From positions 1-37,591 of the forward strand of contig NZ_ATHL01000104.1 in assembly GCF_000445125.1 (NCBI RefSeq): a DNA stretch of 37,591 nt, in the 5' to 3' direction. Each line of letters opens with the position of its first letter. The first letter of the stretch is position 1. The notes under the pieces are model-generated. The model was given only the letters and a program-made list of their open reading frames with translations. It searched no databases and was not told the origin of the DNA. Origin of the DNA: Novosphingobium lindaniclasticum LE124 (GTDB lineage: Bacteria; Pseudomonadota; Alphaproteobacteria; Sphingomonadales; Sphingomonadaceae). The translations under genes were made by a program, and so were the position numbers. Below are positions 9,478 to 16,349 of this stretch, one piece after another.

Positions 9478-10340
9478 TGCCGATGACGGAAACCGCTCGT
9501 ATCGCCGTGGAGGAACTCCGCAATCTGCTCACTGTCGAGGAGATCGATACCGGCATCTTCCGCGGCGCCGCCTCCGCCGAACAGCCGGGACGCGTCTACG
9601 GCGGCCAGGTGGTGGCGCAGGCGCTTGCCGCCGCGGCGCGGGGCGTCGATCCCGAACGACAGGCTCACTCGCTTCACGCCTACTTCCTGCGCGCAGGCGA
9701 AGCCGGACGTCCGATCATCTACCGGGTCCTGCCCGATTTCGACGGCGGCAGTTTCTCCAATCGGCGCGTCGTCGCCATGCAGGGCGGCAAGCCCATCCTC
9801 AATCTCGCCGCCTCGTTCCACCGGCAGGAGGAGGGTCTTTCCCACGCCGAACCGGCACCCGACGTTCCTACGCCGGAACAGTGCCCCGACTTTCGCGAGG
9901 CACTGGCGGCCACCGGCCAGAGGCTGCCTGGGTTCCTGCTCGATCGCCTTGCCGCTTTCGACATGCGCCCTTGCCCGCCGGTGACGGGTGGCGCTTTGCC
10001 GCGCCGCCAGCAATGGTTCCGGCTTGCCCGTCCCCTGAACGAAGATGCGGTGATGCAGCGAGTGATCCTGGCTTATGCCAGCGACTTCGCCCTGATCTCC
10101 ACCGCGCTGATGCCGCAGGGTCTGGGCTTCTTCTCGCCGGGAGTGACCGGGGCCAGCCTCGACCATGCGATCTGGTTCCATCGGACGCCGCCGATGGACG
10201 ACTGGCTGCTCTACGCGATGGACAGTCCCTGGTCCGGTCACGCCCGCGGCTTCGCGCGCGGCGCGATCTATACCCGCAGCGGCGAACTTGTCGCCAGCGT
10301 GGCGCAGGAAGGGCTGCTCCGCGTCAAATCGCAAGCTTGA
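9477..10340 (+). CDS. tesB: acyl-CoA thioesterase II
   Basis: Double hot-dog thioesterase that hydrolyses acyl-CoA to free acid and CoA, probably relieving CoA sequestration during growth on fatty acids. The first hot-dog has RVYGGQVVAQALAAA (about 40-55) and HSLHAYFLRAG; the second has ASLDHAIWFHR (about 225-235) and the closing stretch RGAIYTRSGELVASVAQEGLLR. Length is 287 residues, as for E. coli TesB. The ATG overlaps the MerR stop (TAATG). It is the last gene of the rightward operon; a 12-bp-stem hairpin covers its final codons and stop, between it and the convergent cupin gene. Confidence 0.93.
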   Translation: MPMTETARIAVEELRNLLTVEEIDTGIFRGAASAEQPGRVYGGQVVAQALAAAARGVDPERQAHSLHAYFLRAGEAGRPIIYRVLPDFDGGSFSNRRVVAMQGGKPILNLAASFHRQEEGLSHAEPAPDVPTPEQCPDFREALAATGQRLPGFLLDRLAAFDMRPCPPVTGGALPRRQQWFRLARPLNEDAVMQRVILAYASDFALISTALMPQGLGFFSPGVTGASLDHAIWFHRTPPMDDWLLYAMDSPWSGHARGFARGAIYTRSGELVASVAQEGLLRVKSQA

Positions 10341-10348
10341 CGCGGAGC
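10316..10348. terminator. hairpin between convergent tesB and cupin genes
   Basis: GCTCCGCGTCAA (10316-10327) and TTGACGCGGAGC (10337-10348) form a perfect 12-bp stem with a 9-nt loop. The structure overlaps the last codons and stop of tesB and ends just before the cupin stop at 10351, so it can act on both strands. A long uridine run is missing on either side, so termination efficiency is uncertain. Confidence 0.6.
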
Positions 10349-10350
10349 CT

Positions 10351-10749
10351 TCATTGCCGCGCTTTGGGCGGGTTGGGATAGGCGATGATTAGCGACAACG
10401 GTTCCTCGCCCCGCTGCCGGATCCCCACGACCGCGCCGTCGTAGAGATAGGCGGTCATGCCCGGCCGCAGCATCGCCCGTTTGCCGTCCGAAACGACTTC
10501 GCCTTCTCCCGAGACGACGTAGTAGACTTCGTCGTGCGCGATCGGATGCTCGCCGATCGCCGCCCCCTTGTGCAGCACGCGTCGGCGGAACTCCATCGCT
10601 CGCGGCGCCGGGGCCGCATCGGAGATGCGATAGGCCGTGCTCATGCCAATCGCCCCGTGCGGAGGGGCTTCCTCCCGCACGGTATCTTTCTCGTCGATAA
10701 CGACCATGGGCGGCGCCGCAGCGGCCATCAGCAGCAGACCTGCAATCAT
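10351..10749 (-). CDS. exported small cupin protein
   Basis: A 132-residue single-domain cupin with a short hydrophobic N-terminus (MIAGLLLMAAAAPPM) that probably sends it to the periplasm. Cupin motif 1 is recognisable as GAAIGEHPIAHDEVYYVVSGEG, keeping two His and the Glu metal ligands. Motif 2 (LRPGMTAYLYDGAVVGIRQRG) lacks the usual final His, so metal binding may be altered. Its ATG overlaps the pectate lyase stop (ATGA), so the two are co-translated. KdgF, a cupin acting on unsaturated galacturonate, is a tempting comparison because of the neighbour, but KdgF is cytoplasmic and the sequence similarity seen is only general. Function is therefore open. Confidence 0.82.
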   Translation of the reverse strand: MIAGLLLMAAAAPPMVVIDEKDTVREEAPPHGAIGMSTAYRISDAAPAPRAMEFRRRVLHKGAAIGEHPIAHDEVYYVVSGEGEVVSDGKRAMLRPGMTAYLYDGAVVGIRQRGEEPLSLIIAYPNPPKARQ

Positions 10750-12095
10750 TTCCGCATCTCCTTATCGCGCCCGGACAGCTTCTCCTGCGGTCCTGCTTTC
10801 TGGCCCGGATAGACGCCGGACTTCGGCGTCATCGTCGCCAGGTTCCAGTCCTTTTCGACGAAGGCGGCGCGGGTCGGCGCCGGGTGGGGGTAGCCGCCCA
10901 CGACTTTCTCGTCGTCGATCACTGCGCCGCGCCCCTCGGCCACGAAGAACAGCATGCGGATGTCGTCGGGCGCACGGTCCCAGGGACGCGCGCCCACAGA
11001 GGCGAGCAGGTCGGTCTCCAGATCGGCGGCAGGCGTGATCCTGTAACCCTCGATACTTGCCAGCGGCGCCGGGGCCTCGATAACTTTGGCCTTTGTCACC
11101 CCATAACGACCCATCATCGGCGCGGGGTTGCCCCAGCGATCTACGTTGATGTTGTCCTTGCTGAACCAGGCGAGATCGCCGTCACCGCCGATCGTCAGGA
11201 ACGGCAGGCCCGGCGCGGTCGAGTTGCCCGCCCGCATGACGTTGCCCACCGCCGTGATCTCGCCCGTGACATAGGGATGGCCTTCCCATTCCAGGTTCAT
11301 CAGGTTGTAGTGCACCGCGCGGCGGCCGGGATCGTAGATCATGTTGTTGACCATCAGCACTTGCGCCCCGCCCTTCACCAGGGGCGAGCGCTCCATGTTG
11401 TGCGCCCAGAGGTTGCGATAGAAGACGATCCCGGTGGCATTGTCATGGATCAGCGAACCCTTCGAATGCTCGCCCTTGGGATGGCTGGCGTCGGCCAGTC
11501 CCTCTGCGGCGATGTTTTCGCGGAACAGGATGTCGTGACTGGTGGCGGCACGCCATTCCTTCAGGGTCTTGCCGTTGAAGCGCGGACCGGACGTCGACAT
11601 GTTCTCGTCGATCGCCCAGAAGAAGCTGCAATGCTCCACCACTACGTGATGCGCGGCCACGGTCGAAAAGGCGTCGGCCTCCCAGCCGGACAGCCTGGGC
11701 TGGCCGTCCACCCCGGTCATCACCCGGATGTGGCTGATCTTCACGTCATGGCCCTTTAGATCGAGCCCGCCGCGAATGATCGTGACGCCGGGGGACGGCG
11801 CGGTCTGGCCGGCGATGGTGAGGTACGGCTCGTCGATCTGCAAGACCGAGCGTTCGAGATCGATCACCCCGCCCACCTCGAACACGACCGTCCGCTTGCC
11901 CTTCGCCTCGACGGCGGCCTTGAGCGACCCGGGACCGTCTTTCGCGAGCGTCGTGACTCGGATGATTCGCCCGCCGTCGCCGCCCGTGGTCGGGTCCGCC
12001 GCCTGGGCCGCACACATGCGCGGCGCGGCGGTGAAAGCCAGGATGGCGGCTGAGACTGTCAGGGTGAAACGGCCGAATTGCCCCGATGATTTCAC
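10746..12095 (-). CDS. pectate lyase-like polysaccharide lyase (PL1-type), secreted
   Basis: Secreted right-handed beta-helix enzyme expected to cleave polygalacturonate by beta-elimination. After a signal peptide (LTVSAAILAFTAAPRMCAAQA) come the family stretches RVTTLAKDGPGSLKAAVEA, TVVFEVGGVIDL, YLTIAGQTAPSPGVTI, VVVEHCSFFWAIDEN (calcium-site region) and MERSPLVKGG, holding the candidate catalytic Arg. Length is 449 residues. The GTG start at 12095 is chosen because GGGAGA lies upstream at correct spacing and it begins directly at the signal peptide; an ATG at 12170 lies on top of the operator region. It is divergent from the TonB-dependent receptor and overlaps the cupin gene. The PL family is assigned by motif memory. 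Confidence 0.88.
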   Translation of the reverse strand: MKSSGQFGRFTLTVSAAILAFTAAPRMCAAQAADPTTGGDGGRIIRVTTLAKDGPGSLKAAVEAKGKRTVVFEVGGVIDLERSVLQIDEPYLTIAGQTAPSPGVTIIRGGLDLKGHDVKISHIRVMTGVDGQPRLSGWEADAFSTVAAHHVVVEHCSFFWAIDENMSTSGPRFNGKTLKEWRAATSHDILFRENIAAEGLADASHPKGEHSKGSLIHDNATGIVFYRNLWAHNMERSPLVKGGAQVLMVNNMIYDPGRRAVHYNLMNLEWEGHPYVTGEITAVGNVMRAGNSTAPGLPFLTIGGDGDLAWFSKDNINVDRWGNPAPMMGRYGVTKAKVIEAPAPLASIEGYRITPAADLETDLLASVGARPWDRAPDDIRMLFFVAEGRGAVIDDEKVVGGYPHPAPTRAAFVEKDWNLATMTPKSGVYPGQKAGPQEKLSGRDKEMRK

Positions 12096-12131
12096 TGTGC
12101 TCTCCCGTTTGCTCTTGTCTTGAGAGGGTTC

Positions 12132-12161
12132 TTGACAGGGTGGCGCAGCTTGCGCAATAAC
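12132..12161 (+). promoter_or_regulatory. candidate promoter of the TonB-dependent receptor operon
   Basis: A perfect -35 hexamer TTGACA (12132-12137) is followed after 18 nt by AATAAC (12156-12161), a 4/6 match to the -10 consensus. Predicted transcription would begin near 12168, inside the first CACCGGT palindrome, and leave a leader of about 200 nt before the ATG at 12368. Confidence 0.45.
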
Positions 12162-12164
12162 TAA

Positions 12165-12178
12165 TGACACCGGTTACC
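12165..12178. promoter_or_regulatory. operator-like site 1 (TGACACCGGTTACC)
   Basis: TGACACCGGTTACC shares its left half, TGACACCGGT, with the better palindrome at 12321-12336. Its centre CCGG matches the architecture of LacI-family operators. It lies about 70 nt upstream of the pectate lyase start and over the predicted start point of the rightward promoter, where a repressor would act on either direction. The right half is imperfect, but the downstream AACCGG (12181-12186) makes a second inverted pairing with CCGGTT. Confidence 0.5.
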
Positions 12179-12320
12179 AGAACCGGCAAGAACGGGCTGA
12201 CGATCGCGAATGGACCACGATACGCAGCCCGAATGACGTGCGCCGAACAGGCGTGGAGGATGGTGTCTCCGGACACCGGGAGAGGTGCTGGAGAAGGGAA
12301 GCATGATCATGCGGCCACCT

Positions 12321-12336
12321 TTGACACCGGTATCAA
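12321..12336. promoter_or_regulatory. operator-like site 2 (TTGACACCGGTATCAA)
   Basis: This 16-bp palindrome has a single mismatched pair (C12325/A12332) and the same core as site 1, 156 bp away. It sits 32 nt before the receptor start codon. Spacing and core suggest binding of one LacI-type repressor at both sites, with a DNA loop possible. The left half also spells TTGACA, but no -10 follows at proper distance. Confidence 0.55.
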
Positions 12337-12367
12337 CAGGCCGCAAAGGCTTCGAGGGGGAGTGACC

Positions 12368-15241
12368 ATGCGTCTGCATGTTTCGAGGATTTCGCTACTG
12401 AAGGCCGCTCTGGTCGCGGGCAGTGCCCTGGCCCTGCCGCAAACCGCTTCCGCACAGGACACTGCCGCAGCCGATCAGGTGTCCGCGCCTGACGGCAATG
12501 CCGAGCAGGAGATCATCGTCACCGGCTTCCGCCAGTCGCTGGAAGCCGCGCTCAATGTCAAGCGCAGCTCGGTCAGCGCAGTGGACGCCGTCGTCGCCGA
12601 GGACATGGCCAAGTTCCCCGATCAGAACCTTGCCGAGTCGCTCCAGCGCATCCCCGGCATCTCGATCCAGCGCGACGGCGGTGAAGGCCGCGCCATCACC
12701 GTGCGCGGTCTGGGCGCCCAATTCACCCGCGTCCGCGTGAACGGTCTCGAAACGATCGCCACCAGCTCCGACGGCGCCTCCGCCAACCGCGACCGCGCGT
12801 TCGACTTCAACGTCTTCGCCTCGGAACTGTTCAGCAGCCTGGTCGTCCACAAGACCGCCGAGGCCAGCCTGGACGAAGGCTCGCTGGGCGCCGTGGTGGA
12901 CCTCAACACCGGCAATCCACTGGCGGGCAAGGCAGGCCTATCCGCCGTGCTCAACGTGCAGGGATCGTACAACGACCTTTCGGACAATGTCGGGCCGCGC
13001 GTTGCCGGCTTGCTGTCCTGGCGCAACGATGCCGGCACCTTCGGCGTCAATCTGTCGGCTGCCTACTCCCACACCGATACGATCGAGAGCGGCAACAACA
13101 CCGTCCGCTGGGCCCAGGCCTACTTCAATTCGGTGAACGGCACCCCATGCTTCTATTCGAACGTCGGCCCGACCGGCGGTACGCCGGTCGCCGCGGGCGG
13201 CGGCTATCGCCCCTCGGCAGCCTGCGACGCTGCCTCGCTCTCTTTCCACGCTCGCATCCCGCGCTACGGCGTGGTCGAGCATGACCGCCGCCGCCTCGGC
13301 CTGACCGGCTCGATCCAGTTCGAGCCGACCGACCGCACCAAGCTCTCGATCGACGGTCTCTACTCCTCGTTCAAGGAAGACCGTGCCGAGCAGTGGCTGG
13401 AAGTTCTCGCCCGGTCGAACGAACGCCGCTTCAACCTCGTGAATCCGGTCTACGACGACCAGGGGACGATGATCGCGGGAACTTACGACAACGCCTGGGT
13501 CCGCACCGAAAGCTACTTGCGCAAATCGGAAACCGAGTTCTACCAGTTCGGCGCGACCTGGGACCAGGACCTGAGCGACACCTTCCGCTTCACCGCGCTG
13601 GGCGGCTTCTCGCAGTCTAACGCCGACATCCCGGTCGAAACGACTTTCGCCTACGACAATCGCAATGCCAATGGCTTCGACTTCGACTATTCGGACATGA
13701 AGTCGCCGGTGCTGAACTACGGTCTCGACGTCACCAATCCGGCGAACTTCCAGCTTGCGGAAATCCGCGACCGCCCGTCCTACGTGAAGAACCAGTTCAA
13801 GACCGCGCAGCTGCGGACGGAATGGGATCTGACCGACGGCTTCACGGTGAAGGCCGGTGCGGTCTGGCGCCGCTACGATTTCCGCACCCAGCTGTTCCAA
13901 CGCGACACCGCCGCCTGCGCCACGAACGGCCGGCCGGATCTGATCCTGGGCCAGGTCACTTGCTCGTCCAGCGTCTACGGCCTGCCGGTCACGTCCGATA
14001 TTTCGAGCCTGATCGATCTGGGAGACGCCGGCCAGCCCGGCGGCACGACCAGTTCGTGGGTGGTGGCCAACATCGACAAGGCAGCCGATTATACCAATCT
14101 CTATGCCCGCACCGCCGTCGAGGATCTCGGCAACAATCGCCGCGTGCGGGAAGAGACCTCGGGCGGCTACCTCCAGTTCGACGTCAAGGGCGACATCTTC
14201 GGCCTCGAGTTCGCAGGCAATGCCGGCGTTCGCTATGCCCACACGAAGCAGACATCGACGGGCTACACCGCCGGCGTCGCCGCCACCGTGGGGCGCAGCT
14301 ACGACGACTGGCTGCCGGCGATCAACATCGCGTTCTATCCGCGCCATGACGTTATCGTGCGCGGCGCCATCGCCAAAGTCATCACCCGCCCCTCGCTCGG
14401 CAACCTCAATCCCGGTGGCTCGGTCGACGGTTTCAACTACCGCGTGACCTTCGGAAATCCGTTCCTCGATCCGTTCCGTGCCACCAACTTCGACGCTTCG
14501 GTGGAATGGTACTTCGCGCCGCAAGCGCTGCTGTCGGTCGCCGGCTTCATCAAGAAGATCGAGAGCTTCCCGGTCGCCGGTACTTACGTCGCCACCCTGC
14601 CCCAACTCGGCCTGGGTCGCGATGTGCTGGGGACCAGCACGCCCGCCTACCTCAACTACGATCCCAATCAGGAGTATGTCGTTTCCTCGCAGGTAAACGG
14701 CGAAGGCGCGACCCTGAAGGGCGTGGAAGTGGCGCTGCAATTGCCCTTCACGTTCCTGCCGGGCCTGCTCAGCCACACCGGCTTCCAGGGCAACGCCACC
14801 TTCATCGACAGCAGCGCCGACTACCAGATCACCGGCCCCGCGGTCTCGGCCTGCACCCGCAACCCCACCACCAATGCCTGCGGCCTCACCGGCGTTTCGG
14901 CGATCTACAACAACACTCTGCTGGGCGTGTCGGAAAAAGCCTGGAACGCCACGCTCTACTACGATGACGGCAAGTTCAGCATTCGCGGCTCGGTCAGCTA
15001 TCGCGGGCCGTTCAGCGACGCCACCAGCGCCACCGGCAACATCTTCGAAGGCTACGGTTCCTACACCAGCGTCGATGCCGCGATCCGCTACAAGGCCACC
15101 GAATGGCTGGAACTCTCGATCGACGGCAACAACCTGACCGACGAGTACCGGTACCGCACCAACGACATCTTCGCGCAGCGCAACTACGAGAACAACCACT
15201 TTGGCCGCACCATCCTGTTCGGCGCGCGCGCCAAGTATTGA
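12368..15241 (+). CDS. TonB-dependent receptor (glycan-type)
   Basis: Outer-membrane TonB-gated transporter, probably importing pectin-derived oligosaccharides. A signal peptide (to PQTASAQ) precedes a TonB-box-like region (EQEIIVTGFRQSLEAAL), a plug with AEDMAKFPDQNLAESLQRIPGI and ITVRGLGAQFTRVRVNGLE, and a long barrel ending GRTILFGARAKY with an aromatic last residue. Length is 957 residues. The plug wording is typical of the carbohydrate-scavenging receptors of sphingomonads and Caulobacter. The ATG at 12368 has a strong purine run (GAGGGGGAG) upstream; a GTG six bases earlier is an alternative. It leads an operon with the esterase and GH43 genes and is divergent from the pectate lyase gene. 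The substrate is inferred from those neighbours. Confidence 0.93.
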   Translation: MRLHVSRISLLKAALVAGSALALPQTASAQDTAAADQVSAPDGNAEQEIIVTGFRQSLEAALNVKRSSVSAVDAVVAEDMAKFPDQNLAESLQRIPGISIQRDGGEGRAITVRGLGAQFTRVRVNGLETIATSSDGASANRDRAFDFNVFASELFSSLVVHKTAEASLDEGSLGAVVDLNTGNPLAGKAGLSAVLNVQGSYNDLSDNVGPRVAGLLSWRNDAGTFGVNLSAAYSHTDTIESGNNTVRWAQAYFNSVNGTPCFYSNVGPTGGTPVAAGGGYRPSAACDAASLSFHARIPRYGVVEHDRRRLGLTGSIQFEPTDRTKLSIDGLYSSFKEDRAEQWLEVLARSNERRFNLVNPVYDDQGTMIAGTYDNAWVRTESYLRKSETEFYQFGATWDQDLSDTFRFTALGGFSQSNADIPVETTFAYDNRNANGFDFDYSDMKSPVLNYGLDVTNPANFQLAEIRDRPSYVKNQFKTAQLRTEWDLTDGFTVKAGAVWRRYDFRTQLFQRDTAACATNGRPDLILGQVTCSSSVYGLPVTSDISSLIDLGDAGQPGGTTSSWVVANIDKAADYTNLYARTAVEDLGNNRRVREETSGGYLQFDVKGDIFGLEFAGNAGVRYAHTKQTSTGYTAGVAATVGRSYDDWLPAINIAFYPRHDVIVRGAIAKVITRPSLGNLNPGGSVDGFNYRVTFGNPFLDPFRATNFDASVEWYFAPQALLSVAGFIKKIESFPVAGTYVATLPQLGLGRDVLGTSTPAYLNYDPNQEYVVSSQVNGEGATLKGVEVALQLPFTFLPGLLSHTGFQGNATFIDSSADYQITGPAVSACTRNPTTNACGLTGVSAIYNNTLLGVSEKAWNATLYYDDGKFSIRGSVSYRGPFSDATSATGNIFEGYGSYTSVDAAIRYKATEWLELSIDGNNLTDEYRYRTNDIFAQRNYENNHFGRTILFGARAKY

Positions 15242-15299
15242 CGGGCGCGCGATAAATCGGCCGAATACCCCAAGTCGAACCAAGGAAGAGGAAGCCGCC

Positions 15300-16301
15300 A
15301 TGACCATCGACCGCCGATCGTTCATGGCGGCTTCCTTGTTCACCGGACTTGCTGCGGGCGAAGCGATCGCCCAGACGGCTCCGCCTTCGGATGCCGGCAA
15401 ATCGCCGCCGGCCGGTCTGCCCGAACCTGCGGAGACCATCGACCTTTGGCCGAAAGGCGCGCCCGGAATGCCGGACAGGCCGCCTGTCGAGGTCGTGACC
15501 GAACGCTCCGCCATAGCCCAGGTCAACGATCGTTCGGTCACCGGCACCACCCGCCCGCGCCTGGTCGTGTTCCGACCCGACCGCCCCAACGGCGCCGCCG
15601 TGCTCATCACGCCCGGCGGCGGGTACCGCCTGGTGGTGATCGACAAGGAGGGCTACGAAATGGCGCGCTGGCTGACCGCGCGCGGGTTCACCGCCTTCGT
15701 CCTGTTCTATCGCCTCCCCGGCGAGGGCTGGAAGGACCGGCAGAACGTGCCGCTGGCCGATGCCCAGCGCGCGATGCGCCTGATCCGCCACCGCGCCAAA
15801 GACTATGGCGTGCAGCCCGAGCGGGTCGCCGCCATGGGCTTCTCGGCAGGCGGCCACGTCTGCTCCAGCCTATCGACCCGTTTCGACGCGAAATTCTATG
15901 CGCCGCTCGACGCCGCCGACAGGCTTTCGGCCCGTCCGTTCTGCGCCGCGCCGATCTATCCGGTGGTCTCGATGGATTCCGCGATCGCCCATGCCGGCTC
16001 CCGGGACCTGCTGCTCGGCCCGGCTCCCACGGCAGAAATGGAAACCGCGTACTCGCCCGACCGCACGGTGCCGAAGGACGCGCCGCCGCATTTCCTGCTC
16101 CACGCCGAGGACGATGCAGCCGTGCCGGTCGACAACACCGTGCGCCTGCGCGCCGCGCTGAAAGCGCAGGGGGTGCCAGTGGAGACCCATCTTTTTGCCC
16201 AGGGCGGCCACGGCTTCGGCCTGCGCGGCACGATCGGCAAGCCGGTAGAGGCATGGCCCGATCTCTGGCGTGCCTGGGCGCGCGCGATCGGCCTTGCCTG
16301 A
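15300..16301 (+). CDS. Tat-exported alpha/beta-hydrolase esterase
   Basis: Serine esterase of the alpha/beta-hydrolase fold, likely removing acyl (probably acetyl) groups from plant polysaccharide fragments. The N-terminus MTIDRRSFMAASLFTG is a twin-arginine signal. The oxyanion region is LITPGGGYRLVV, the nucleophile Ser lies in GFSAGGHVC, the acid is in LLHAEDDAAVPVDN and the catalytic His in QGGHGFG, so the triad looks complete. Length is 333 residues; start at 15300 follows an AGGAAGAGGAAG purine run. It lies 58 nt after the receptor gene and 48 nt before GH43. Acetyl xylan esterase or pectin acetylesterase activity are both possible; the exact carbohydrate esterase family cannot be fixed by eye. 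Confidence 0.87.
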   Translation: MTIDRRSFMAASLFTGLAAGEAIAQTAPPSDAGKSPPAGLPEPAETIDLWPKGAPGMPDRPPVEVVTERSAIAQVNDRSVTGTTRPRLVVFRPDRPNGAAVLITPGGGYRLVVIDKEGYEMARWLTARGFTAFVLFYRLPGEGWKDRQNVPLADAQRAMRLIRHRAKDYGVQPERVAAMGFSAGGHVCSSLSTRFDAKFYAPLDAADRLSARPFCAAPIYPVVSMDSAIAHAGSRDLLLGPAPTAEMETAYSPDRTVPKDAPPHFLLHAEDDAAVPVDNTVRLRAALKAQGVPVETHLFAQGGHGFGLRGTIGKPVEAWPDLWRAWARAIGLA

Positions 16302-16349
16302 TCAAAGCGGCGTGAAGGCTGGGGTGAAGCTTCGAACGACAGGATGACC

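Noticed and set aside
10351..10749. Calling the cupin KdgF
   Set aside because: The protein has an export signal and a changed metal motif, and overall resemblance to KdgF is not specific.
12301..12312. Perfect 12-bp palindrome GCATGATCATGC in the receptor leader
   Set aside because: It is short, differs from the CACCGGT sites, and a 12-bp palindrome can occur by chance; no function can be supported.
12321..12349. TTGACA at 12321 as the receptor promoter
   Set aside because: No -10 lies 16-18 nt downstream (CAAAGG), and the leader would be only about 12 nt; the box at 12132 is better.
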